Origin: Hexactinellida sp. DTS-2022
Taxonomy: Eukaryota > Porifera > Hexactinellida
Direction: 5' to 3'
Assembly (NCBI GenBank): GCA_028753945.1
Contig: JAPNXP010000010.1
Location: 5,707,042-5,771,041, forward strand
DNA length: 64,000 bases
How positions within the stretch are numbered: the stretch's first letter is position 1; every line of letters begins with the position of its first letter. The notes under the pieces were generated by a model that was given only the letters and a program-made list of their open reading frames with translations, did no database searches and was not told where the DNA came from. The translations under genes and the position numbers were made by a program. Positions 50,801 through 60,700 of the stretch are shown here, in pieces.

Positions 50801-53388
50801 TTAGCAAAGAAATTCGTGCAAAATGCGACTTGCTATTAAGCGAACACTACTGTACACGTATTTCCTAGTTAGTTTATTATAGCATGGAAATATTATTGAG
50901 TTAAAAATTGGGGGCCATTCAAAAGTTAACCAATGTGTGACAGACCATCCTTTTGTATTACAAAATGGTCAAAAAGCATGACATATGAGGGGTCTAATTT
51001 TCGGGAATTCTGAAAACCGTTTGAACGGTTATTTTTGATTCAAAACTCGTTTGCCAAAAGAACAATCTTACTAATAACTATTTAACAGTTGTAATATTCA
51101 ATACATTTAACCGTCGAAGAGATAAAGCTATGATCAGCAGACTGATTTCCCTTAATTATCATTGGAGAGGTGGGCATAATCAGCTCAATATCGAGATCTC
51201 CTATTTCCTGAATTAGATTCTGTGTTCCCTGACTGTATTCCTGACTGCCAGATCCCGTGCGTAGCTTCTTAGCAGGGGGAACTGAATCGGAATAGTTTGG
51301 TGAGCATTTTAGCTCTGCAACGGTAGAATCTGCTTCCTCCACACTTATAGATTTATTCAAATGAGTTTCCTTTGAATACAGAAAACCTGTCATTAATCGT
51401 AAATTTTAGGCGGTCCCTCATCGCATGTTGATAAGTATTGTAATACAGTGGAACATAGATTATCCGAACTCGTTGGGACCAGTAAAACATGTGCTTTTTG
51501 TACAGTATGCTTTTTAAAAGCATGATGCAAAAACTTTTGATGTTTAAAGATAAAATGATCATTCCTGTGCCTGAAAATTACATTAGAAAAAGTGTTGACC
51601 GATATATAAATAATAATTGTATAATAATTGTTTTAATAAGGATGTTGCCCAAGTTTTAATGGCACAAGTGATAGTGTCAATTAATCTAATCTTCCTAGTC
51701 TAATATCCTAGATTGGGTAATTAAGTCGATTCGCCAAAGTACAAAGTTAAACTGTACTTTGGCGAATCGACAAATTTAGCAAAGTCGCTATAACAGAAAC
51801 ATGAATCAATGATATTATTGGAAATTGGAAAAAAATAATGGAATTAATATTTACTAAGCATGAAAGCAGATACAATATTAGATACAGAGTAATTCATATT
51901 CAGACTTTAAAAGTGTAATGTATCATAATATTTCTAATATTTCTAATAATGTTATACTCAATAAACACTGGTAGAATGTGTCAAAGTACACAGGTTAAGT
52001 AAAAATAAACAACAAATTATAGAATAAAAGGCTGTAAAGTACAAAATAACTTTCCCTGCGCAAAATAAATTTCAGGTTTTGAGAGGATGTCTTACACCCA
52101 AATATTTATGTTACAAAAGTACCTAAAAAATACAAACCATATCGTGTTGTTGTTAGAGCCATTTATGTAATACATACATGGGTTATTTACCATTTGGAAA
52201 ATTTTATCTTACTTTCATAAAAATATACAAATTATTAGGTAATATATAAATGTGTTTATGGTGTAGAAATGTGATTAAGAACAGAATAGTAAGATTTACT
52301 AATTTCTGTTTGGTAAGATTAATTGTCAATTTCTACTTTATAAGTATGCATGTTACCTTAACATTTGTAATATCATCAACAGAATCTTTCTTAAAATAAT
52401 TCATTGGAGTTGTTTTAACTCTGCCACAATCTGCAAGGCTAGAAACAACCTTGTTATTCGTCCTAAACAAAGTCACATAAATAAACAATACATAATGGAT
52501 ATAGTGATAATGGTGGGACATGGGATTTTTGGCCAAATTGTCACTATATCCAATATATCAGTATATGCAATATATTACTACAGTAGATGTCGGATATAAG
52601 CACACCGGTTATAAGAACATATCGGATATAAGAACACTATGTTGGAAAACGGTTGCCATATACCCTATATAATTTATGTCGGTTATAACTTATAAGCACA
52701 TTAAGTGCAGTTTCCGATGATGTGCTTATAACCGGCAACCACTGTATATCCAATATATCACTATATCCAATATGTACTGTACTATCCATAACTAGCCAAA
52801 TTATAATATCTTACATACGTTTTAGTTGGAGTTGGATAAACAACACAGTCATCCTCGGAATCTACAAACCATACAAATAATTACAAAATACAGTGGACTC
52901 CCCTTATAACCAAGTCGGATATAACGAAATAACTGCTTATAACGAAATGGAGAATTTCCCCAAAGCACTAAATGCATTAATTATTATCCGCTTATAACGA
53001 ATATCCGGATATAACGATTGCCCACTATACTTAACACAAATACTCTGTAGGATTCTTACCACTGCTTATAACGTTCCTAGTTCTCTTCTTAGCGAACTTT
53101 CGGCTTTCTTTACTAGCCGCCTAAATAGAGTATAATTATAGCACATAAATTAATAGAATAGTTTAGAATAAATTGCATTGTAATATCGAGATAAAATTAC
53201 CACTCATATCTCATTGATTAAAATTCCAACAAATGGATCAAAATTATTCCAATCATATCTGAAAGAATTATAAAGCTGGCGGGTTTAACATAGTTATGCT
53301 ATATACGTCATAATAATTTAACCTTGGTATGTGGTATGAGGGTTATAACATAATATCTTACCTGTTGGAATAGCGTTCTAATATCTTC
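41837..53388 (-). CDS. RFC1: Replication factor C subunit 1 (RFC1), ten exons found
   Basis: Exons: 53388-53362, 53120-53060, 52861-52819, 52462-52357, 51369-51112, 50607-50181, 49911-49636, 49278-48992, 43690-43457, 42835-41837. All joins keep phase; the product is about 905 aa plus a missing first exon with the ATG. Exon 1 seen here gives EDIRTLFQQ, like the PCNA-binding N-terminus of RFC1; then a KKR...DSEDD stretch, a BRCT domain (LGNLTFVLTGVLESLERDDA), the RFC1 DKYRPT segment, Walker A GPPGIGKTTT, Walker B LIMDEVDGMAG, IPIICICND and the RFC1 C-terminal domain (QDYSIGPLFVQENYPL). It is the large clamp-loader subunit that opens PCNA. The start of the sixth exon (50607 rather than 50612) is chosen by phase. 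The 5.3-kb intron 48991-43691 hosts two other genes. Confidence 0.95.
43014..43032. repeat. Run of 19 cytosines
   Basis: Homopolymer inside an RFC1 intron, within a repeat whose other copy (about 50900-51045, inverted) has only GACCCCTCAT at this point. Confidence 0.9.
43194..43369. mobile_element. Family C inverted-repeat element
   Basis: ACAGTGAACTCCCGTTATAA to TTCGTTATAACGAGAGTTCACTGTA, with inner TTATAACGAA repeats; in the last RFC1 intron. Confidence 0.88.
43858..44044. mobile_element. Family A inverted-repeat element
   Basis: ACAGTAGAACCTCGTTAATA to TACTAACGAGGTTCTACTGTA. Confidence 0.88.
44238..44376. mobile_element. Family D inverted-repeat element
   Basis: ACAGTAGTTTTAATAGCAAT to ATTAGGCGAACACCACTGTA, directly upstream of the nSMase-like gene. 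Confidence 0.75.
44430..45302 (+). CDS. nSMase-like endonuclease/exonuclease/phosphatase-fold protein
   Basis: A 290-aa intronless gene nested in an RFC1 intron on the opposite strand. The DNase I/neutral sphingomyelinase fold is visible in order: SQNMWG (metal-ligand Asn region), IMIQEF (catalytic Glu), GNSGLIIFSRYPI, INTHLYS (His), AGDFNICP (Asp/Asn pair), TYDHCF and ISDHKGL (catalytic Asp-His). The order and spacing fit soluble sphingomyelin phosphodiesterase-like enzymes, but the C-terminal membrane segments of vertebrate SMPD2 are missing. It probably hydrolyses a phosphodiester or phosphomonoester; the substrate cannot be fixed from sequence. No signal peptide is apparent. Confidence 0.8.
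   Translation: MTNIELDAIHTNLTGKTDDVSCHTLKILSQNMWGVYLGNYGPNFKSRLSRLARVSREYDVIMIQEFVLFKLFGITLGVMYMENFYQEILEYLPYTTMNNVTDSLPYLFGGNSGLIIFSRYPIISTKETMFTQYPWFEGSNKGFQHARIQIQRKRPVLLHVINTHLYSHWRPWVRPAQLREIADYKKNICEKEIILIAGDFNICPRTHLNGETEFRTMCDEMKPMELKSNPKEVTYPNEGATYDHCFIGGDNVLNVEAIPVEIMYKVGEGNEIPISDHKGLSIRLTINDPQ
45303..46819. other. RFC1 intron stretch without recognised feature
   Basis: AT-rich sequence between the two nested genes. No element ends or conserved frames were found. Confidence 0.5.
46820..48481 (-). CDS. RING / coiled-coil / NHL protein (TRIM-NHL type)
   Basis: A 553-aa intronless gene nested in an RFC1 intron, same strand. A C3HC4 RING finger is formed by Cys11, Cys14, Cys26, His28, Cys31, Cys34, Cys47 and Cys50. 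A charged coiled coil covers about 75-180. From about residue 265 an NHL propeller follows, with blades such as KAVCISPDDSCIFVVDINQIKAF, MLFVADNGNKRIVIYN, PWCICVSDDGQVLVSDG and PRGLVIDSKGNLIVIDSGNHRVQIF at the very end. No B-box was found, so it is an atypical TRIM. It is probably an E3 ubiquitin ligase with a protein- or RNA-binding propeller. Confidence 0.85.
   Translation of the reverse strand: MAGCELNPLVCIECKLFNPPINILECFHVICQECQFKKKGKQFLISCVSCSQITSLPIKESLKNLASIICKEEIPQISRVRIPSLEKNIAKLGEDIVNKESDKSFLENQQQSTENVYQSKLEDINLEFERKLKILNQERETQINDLEKNTHSIQDSLSKQVVSVNKTLSKVIQRKQFLQICADRLTDSDYKFYKGILDPPIPRHKIASLSLKSFGTEPNDPVTVVNEDKQLQATQSLPLITKDNPPSKPKPKSRYTRNYATCREPTFCFGKYGSGSVEFRGIKAVCISPDDSCIFVVDINQIKAFDNRGSYLFQFSSFPVKRSLILELTSLALDSYKLYVTNTSHDIIHVLALTYTNVTDSLPNGVELKNTIGNSSHATHRLNKPGPIVYNVCKSMLFVADNGNKRIVIYNAGSHYVSQIGKGQIELIGSLSVSVDGEFVYVLERGKISTKCVRIFSFTGDLVKEFALRHSELKHPWCICVSDDGQVLVSDGSPDYGTLGHSVRVFSREGKQLGKIGCSGKGMGQFKDPRGLVIDSKGNLIVIDSGNHRVQIF
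48992..49278 (-). other. RFC1: RFC1 exon with Walker A and Walker B
   Basis: Exon encoding GYFNKDPSIFKSVLLSGPPG, the P-loop GKTTT and LIMDEVDGMAGNEDRGG, ending VQ; the next exon resumes ELILLIKSTMIPIICICND. The splice donor is CAG|GTAAAC. Confidence 0.9.
50690..50853. mobile_element. Family D element in RFC1 intron
   Basis: ACTAGTGTTCGCCTAATAGT to TTAAGCGAACACTACTGTA. Confidence 0.8.
52581..52745. mobile_element. Family B element in RFC1 intron
   Basis: ACAGTAGATGTCGGATATAA to TTATAACCGGCAACCACTGTA. Confidence 0.82.
52891..53029. mobile_element. Family C element in RFC1 intron
   Basis: ACAGTGGACTCCCCTTATAA at the left; the right end is degraded (ATAACGATTGCCCACTATA). Confidence 0.75.
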
Positions 53389-53430
53389 CTATAGAGAGAA
53401 ATATATAGAACTTTTTAGTCATTAGATGTA

Positions 53431-53574
53431 CAGTGAACTCCCATTATAACGAAAGAAATAATCGCTTATAACAAAATGGATATTGTTTTAGCACTAAATG
53501 CATTAATTATTATCCGCTTATAACGAAGGAATTTACAGGTCCCAAGCACTTCGTTATAGCGAGAGTTCACTATA
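53431..53574. mobile_element. Family C element upstream of RFC1 exon
   Basis: ACAGTGAACTCCCATTATAA to TTCGTTATAGCGAGAGTTCACTATA. Confidence 0.8.
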
Positions 53575-54445
53575 AGTAGAAATGGTAAACTACAATTATA
53601 CTAAACAAACCATAATTTAGTAAAGGGAGTACACAAGTAGAAGCTATTTTGTAACTAATTAATAATATTAAATAAATTTAAAAATAAGACACATTTTTTA
53701 CACCACACGAAGCCTCATGATAAATAGAATTAATTAGCTAAATAAGTAGATTTATCGTCACAAATTAATGCGTGGACCTAAATTATAGGAGTATGATGAG
53801 TATCAAAATTAGTAAGTTTACTGTGACGACTAGAAACTAGAGTGAATTTAAGTAATTAACTTCTTTGTTTATAATCAAGTTAGATGTGCAAATTATATTT
53901 AATGAAAGTATACTTTCATTAAATATACTTAGCACATTCGCCCAACAGGAAAGTTAGTAAGTTTAAGTGGTTAGCTATAATTAATTACATCTTGTAGTCA
54001 AATAAATTCAAAGTTATATATTTACTTTAAATGGTTTTTAATCAAATTGAATTTACTTATAATAGATTTAATATTTATGCCAAATAATATTGAAAACTAG
54101 AGTAAACATGCGAGCAATTCCTCAAATCCGAATTGAGTTATAGCTTACTTAGCATTTAATACAACAACAATCATACTAAGTGTATGTCACAATTTAATAC
54201 AAAGCGTATATTATTATAACATGGGCCTGTAACACATGTTGACACTAAACCATTATTACGTGTGACCTGTGGCAAAAGTAATTATATATTAATGATCGCA
54301 ACAATGTTGCACAAGTTTCTAAATCATGCTAGCATGCTAAAAACGACACCAAGTGTACAAAATTCCTAAAAAAACACCTAAAAAGAACGTATAATGATGT
54401 GTGTTCATGTAAGTGGTTTACTGCAGTTCTATTATGAATTATTTG
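53575..54445. other. Region expected to contain the RFC1 start
   Basis: The first RFC1 coding exon with the ATG should lie here or further right, but it must be very short and could not be fixed. Nothing else was recognised. Confidence 0.4.
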
Positions 54446-54559
54446 TATATCGACAAACACCTTTTATTGTAATTTTCAGGCACTGGCAAGGTCATTTAAG
54501 TCAATATTCGCTTTATGAAGTCGGGTTACTAAATTGAAAAGGTGTTGACCGATATATAA
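54446..54559. mobile_element. Inverted-repeat element, family J, copy 2
   Basis: TATATCGACAAACACCTTTT and AAAAGGTGTTGACCGATATATA as ends; just 3' of the APC-like gene. Confidence 0.7.
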
Positions 54560-54798
54560 ATAAGCCTTCTTATAAAGTGCGGAATAAATATCTACGAAAC
54601 AGATATAATATAAAGATATCATCAGAAATAATTCGACCAAGATATAACTAAATAAAAACACTACTGAAGTAAAACACTAAAGTTAAAGCTATTCCTTAGT
54701 GTTATGAAGTCAGGCGTTGAAGTGTTGTAACATAAAAATGCAAAGTGTATATTTTCATTCTAAAGTACGTTGAAAGTTCGATACGATTAATCGTGTAG

Positions 54799-57700
54799 TT
54801 ATAAGTCAGTGACGAGGTCACCTTGGCTATCCGTATACGAACGAGATTTCGAGTGTTTATCAAGACGGGCCTTCATAATGGCTGCATCATGTCGTGAAAT
54901 CTGGTTTATTTGTGGATTCGAGCTCATACGGTATGACTGTGTGTATTGTGAGTTCAGAGGTTGGTTCAAGTGATTGGGTAGCATAGGAGGGGGGGTCGAT
55001 GAATGGGTAGGTTTGTACGGGGAATTGTGTGCTGAATACGCCCCGTGATGCGGGTATTTGGGGTGTATAAAGTGTGGAGCGATATACCCGATATGAGGGC
55101 CATGTAGAATAGGACGGGAAGGGTATATTGGCCCGGTTTGTGGAGGCATATCTAGCAAGTGATGGGGGTAAGGGTAGGAAGAAGCGTAAGGGTATTGAGG
55201 GTATATTTCATCCGGACGTAACATTGATATTAGGTCATGATGTGTTTGTGCGTAGTGTTTATGTGGATAGTGTTGTATTCGTGGTGAGTTCTGTGGTGTG
55301 GAGTATTCCTGGGTTGGTACTAATGTTTTGACGCTACATTGACTGCCCGTGGGTAATTCATTGTTTATTTCTGGGCGATTTGGTGAAGTGTCGACTTTGA
55401 AATGTGAAGGAGATTGTTGGTTGTTGTTTTTGTCGATTTCTGTTGTTTGTTCTGAATCTTCTTTGCGGAAAGAAAGTTTTTTTATGAAACTTGGGATTTT
55501 ATTCTGTTTGCTTTTCTTCCGTATTTTCTCGCCAGGCCGCGACACCTCATCCTCGCGGATAATATCACTTTTCGCGGTTTCGATATCTTTAACTCTAACA
55601 CGGTAAGTATCAAGATTCCGAAGAGATGCAATATCGGTATTTTCTTCAGAAGGAATCGTTTCATTTGAATCCAAATATTCCGGATCACCAATTGACTCAC
55701 CAGTTACTACCTCTTCTTCATTTCTTGAAATTATAAGTTGCTTCAATACATTCTCTGCTCGCTCTACTATTGTTTTATTTCTGTTTGTTTTGAGTTTGTC
55801 TAATAACTGGGGAGCTCTTAGGTCCCATAAAGTAGCGATATTCTCGTTACTCGACGCACAAAGGTTATTCAAAATACCGCAAACATGAGTTAGCACGAAG
55901 TCATTATCACTCGACAACAAAGTAACCAGTTTCCCTAAGGCGTTCAGTTTACGGACTATCTGCATATGGTCTGGCATGCTTGCGATGTGTTGACTCACGT
56001 TACAGAACATACCAGTTATATTCTCAATTACCTAAATAGACGGGAACACAATTAATATTGGAATAGTAGATCTAGTATACTCCGCTTAATAGAGCCACCG
56101 GTTAATAGAATTATCTGCATAATTTGGTGAAACTACCCTCGGACCCTATTAAGCGGAGTCGACTGTAAAGTCAAAATCATTTCCCTATTTTGTTGTAGCA
56201 CAAATAAATTCCAAATTTTCAGAAATTTTATGTAAACTCAGTATAATATACAGTAGAACCTCGTTAGTACGAACACAGTTAATACAAAATTCCGGTTAAT
56301 ACGAACACTATTTCAATCCCCTTCAAATGCTTTTTAATACAAATGATATTGGTTAAATACGAACTCCGGATAAGGCATTCTATGGCCCCCTGGTGTTCTA
56401 CTAACGAGATACTATATACTAGTATTTCTTAAAACGATAAATATTCAAATTGGAAAAATTTGTTCTAGTCAGGTTAGTTTTATTCTTCCTGGCCTGAAAT
56501 TACAGAATATAACTAACTAAGTATAAGTGTTACATTGGATCTATATTGTATAACCGGAGACATATTACGTACCATACTATTTCCATCTGAACTCTTGTAA
56601 GAAAGGAATTTTATCATGTATTGAATAGCTCCAGGGGCGGCACAAAACATGATTTTATTTTCCGGAGAGTGATTAGTAAGGTTAACCAAACCGTTAGTAA
56701 CATTAACTAATATGTTGTCTTGTCTGATGTTCTTCTGAGTAAGCGCACGAACCAAACCTACCGTGGCGTTACACTTCGTAAGCGAAACCTAGGAGAGGAA
56801 TAAGGAATAAGAAATATACAATAATAAGCAAATACAGTAGAACCTCGTTAGTTCTCACACGGTTAAATACGGCTACTATTTCAGTGCCCAACTAAGTTAT
56901 TTCAATATAAATTACATTGGTTAATACGAATTACGGATAAGGCGAACGTATTTTGACGGTCCCCTGGTGTTCTTACTAACGAGGTTCTACTGTAGTATGA
57001 TAAGTAATTAAACTCGTAAATATATTTAAGAAAACACTACATTGCATCAGAAATGGGGATTTTTTTACAAATTAGGTGATTACACAACAGTTAAGTAAGA
57101 ATTGAAATGCGTCATATTTTCGTGGACAGTTTTAAATTCTTAAATTAAGAAAAATGATACAAATCTATTTAGTTCATAGAAGTATTTAAATTCAAATTAT
57201 GGCACAATTCGGAATTATTATATGCTATGTAACGAAACTAAGATATTGAGCATTTTAAGGTAAATTTGTATAAATTAATATACGTATTTATATACAGTCA
57301 ACTCCGCTTAATAGAGCCACCGGTTTATAGATTTCAATGCTTAATCGGGTCAAAATTTCGCAGGATTTATAGGACGGAATTACATTTTGGCTTAAAATAT
57401 TTTCGGTTAATAGATTTCTCCGTTTAATCGGGTCAAAGCAACCTGGTCCCGAGGTGACTCTATTAAGCGGAGTCGACTGTATTTTTATAGTTAGTTTGTA
57501 CCTTACTAACGTCTTCGGCTTTCCAGGCTAAGTTTCTTAGAAGCGAAGCAGTTGAATTCAATAAATCTTCATTTTCTGAGTCTAACTGACTCACAATACT
57601 AAGCATAACTTCAGAAAGAAGACAAATAGACACTTTATTTTTCGGATCCCTGAAAGTTAGATTCCGTAGCGTAGCGCATATAAGCCGTTTGATATAAATC

Positions 57701-60700
57701 AGCTTTCTAGGCTCACTAGTTTCCTCGGAAGTTCTTCCTTCCCCTCTCAGTCTCTCCATTAGTCTGGAGTCTATAACGAGATACTCGCCGAACGCATACA
57801 GCACTCCTAGCTGTGTCATGTACCCGATGGCCTCAGGCTTGTGTGAATAGGTGCTGAGCTGAATGAAGGGACCCGTCGAGATCTTCTCACGGATTGTAAA
57901 CAGCTGTAGTGAGATAGTAGGGATAAAGGGAATACTTATGTATTGTTAACACCGTTCTAATGCAAATTTTTTCAAGCACTGGAATAGTCATTTCTAACAT
58001 CAAAAAAGAATTTTTGGGGAAGCAAATACAAAATATAGCAATATATATATTTAAATTGATTTAAATTGAAATGGTATAGTGATGTTCGCTTAATAGCAAT
58101 TGCTCTAATATCTATATTGCTCTATTAGCAAGTTATTTTCAGTCCCTAGTGAGCATTTAATGTTAATTGTGTTCCTCTAATAGCAAGTTCGCCATTAGCA
58201 AGGAAATTTCGTGCAAAATGTGACTTGCTATTAGGCGATCACCACTGTGACCCAATATATAATCTTATTAGTTATGTGAATTCGAAAGAATAGGTTGGTA
58301 AACATAATCTATCAAAATGTGAGTCACTAAATAAGCTGTTGGTTTAACGTATAACCATCAAAATTACAGTCAGGTCTGCTTATTGTAAACAGTTTTTCGT
58401 CTGCTTAATATGAAGAACTTTTTATTATTAACAAGCCCTATGGTCCCGATTTAACAACTTACATAGGGTTTGTATTAAGTTGGGTTCGCTTATTATGAAG
58501 TCTCTCTATTATGAACACAATTTTTGGTCCCTTGAATGTTCATAATAAATGATGATAAATGCCCTTATTCATTTTATTCCTTATTCACTTATTCAATTGT
58601 TCTAATATCAATATTGCTCTATTAGAACTGTACATATGTCCCTATTGTGATTGCCTGACTGTATATTTACGGGCATTATATAGCAAGTTAGGACTAGATA
58701 TTATTAGCTAATACTCACATCATTGTGTAGTGTGTTCTTCTCCCCAGTCAGGTTGGCTAGTATTCTCTCGCACTGATCTCTGACCATTCTAACATTAGCG
58801 TATATTTGCAGAGCCAGCTTGTCACTGCGGTATATGCAGCGCACAATGTTATACAGCGCTTCGCCCATTCTCTCTCGAATATCACTGTTGTATACGAACC
58901 TCCAATTCTCATCAATTCCATGCAATAAGCGGAGCGATTTTTCTACAACTCCCTTTTTGAAGAGAGCCTTTACGTGTCTCGGGCTACGAGTAACGGCTTG
59001 TAAAGTACAGGCGAAAGATTCGTGATCATCCTCTTCAAATTTGGAAAGAAGAGATTGAACGAACTCTGTACGTTCCTGATTGCTATCAGAATGCTCGTTG
59101 CTAATTTGCCCCGGGCTATAAGGGCCCGAGGATGCTCTGTCATCTGTAAAGTCAGAAATACCTGGAAAATAGAAACAGTAGACTCTGTTAATAGGGACTC
59201 GTTAATCGGTTAAGGAGTATAAGGTTTATTGACCTAGCCTATACAAACGCATGCAAGTGACTCCGGTTAATATGAATCCCGGATAATACGAACAAATTTC
59301 GACGGTCCCCTGGTGTTCTTATTATTAGCAAGATTATATTGTAGGTAATTTACATACTTATTTAGATAAATAATAATACGGTGTATAAAATACTTGAATG
59401 TGTCAACCAATACAAATGAAATTTTGCAAGCAAAGGAGCTAATTTAAGAGTAAACTAAAAGTACCTAAGCAATAAAACTAACCATTTAAGTTGAATTACT
59501 AGAAAGTAGTGCAATCATATAATTATTATTGCAAATCTAATTGCATCAAATTAAATAAGCAATTTTAGAATCTAAATGTATAAAGCCAAGCGTATGAACT
59601 AACATAACTAAAGCAGATTATAATAACCAGTTCGTTTTGCGAACTTCTTCAAGGAATTACGTTAAATAAGTTAAGCAAATAGCCAGAAATAGTAAATAAT
59701 ATGATAACTGGAATTTCAAATTAACAAACAAATGTTAGAGAATTTACAGATCTAAATAAAGTACGGTCAAATGATTAAACTCAATGCCACCTAATATATT
59801 AAAATTATTCTGAATAAAGCACGTTTGTGTAAAGTAATTGGAATCATATGGAGTTTAATTACTATCAGATTACGGTATATTACAGTCAAAGGAATTATCC
59901 AGGAGTTTAATTTAATTAGGAGCGAGAAAATTTGGAAACTTCTCCTATACCACAACAATAATTATAGATTTAGGCGTATGAAATTGGATCAGACCAGGAT
60001 TAGGAGCGTTTTTACAAATAGTTGTACAATAGATGCCGGTTATAAGAACATCGTCGGGAACTGATATAATGTCATTATAACCGACATAATTATATAGGAG
60101 TATATGGCAACCGTTTTCCAGTAGATGTTCTTATATCCGGCATGTTCTTATAACCGGTGTTCTTATATCCGGCATGTTCTTATAACCTGTGTTCTTATAA
60201 CCTGTGTTCTTATAACCTGCGTTCTTATAACCTGTGTTCTTATAACCTGCGTTCTTATAACCTGCGTTCTTATAACCTGCGTTCTTATAACCTGTGTTCT
60301 TATAACCGGTGTTCTTATAACCGGTGTTCTTATAACCAGTGTTATTATAACCAGTGTTCTTATAACCTGTGTTCTTATAACCAGTGTTCTTATATCCGAC
60401 ATGTTCTTATATCCGGTATTCTTATAACCAGTATTCATATATCCGGTGTTCTTATATCCGACATGTTCTTATAACCGGTGTTCTTATATCCGACATGTTC
60501 TTATAACCGGTGTTCTTATATCCGACATGTTCTTATAACCGGTGTTCTTATATCCGACATGTTATATAACCAGTGTTCATATAACCTGTGTCTTATAACC
60601 GGTATCCACTGTATAATATCACTCACCAGATACTAATGAGTTGTGTCTAATATCGGAGTTAACAGAAGACCTCGCTTTCTCTATGCTATTGCTGAGTCTC

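Noticed and set aside
60125-60474. Long open frames of about 100 codons on both strands (SYNLC-type repeats)
   Set aside because: They are translations of a 15-base minisatellite inside a family B element; every frame in a stop-free tandem repeat stays open.
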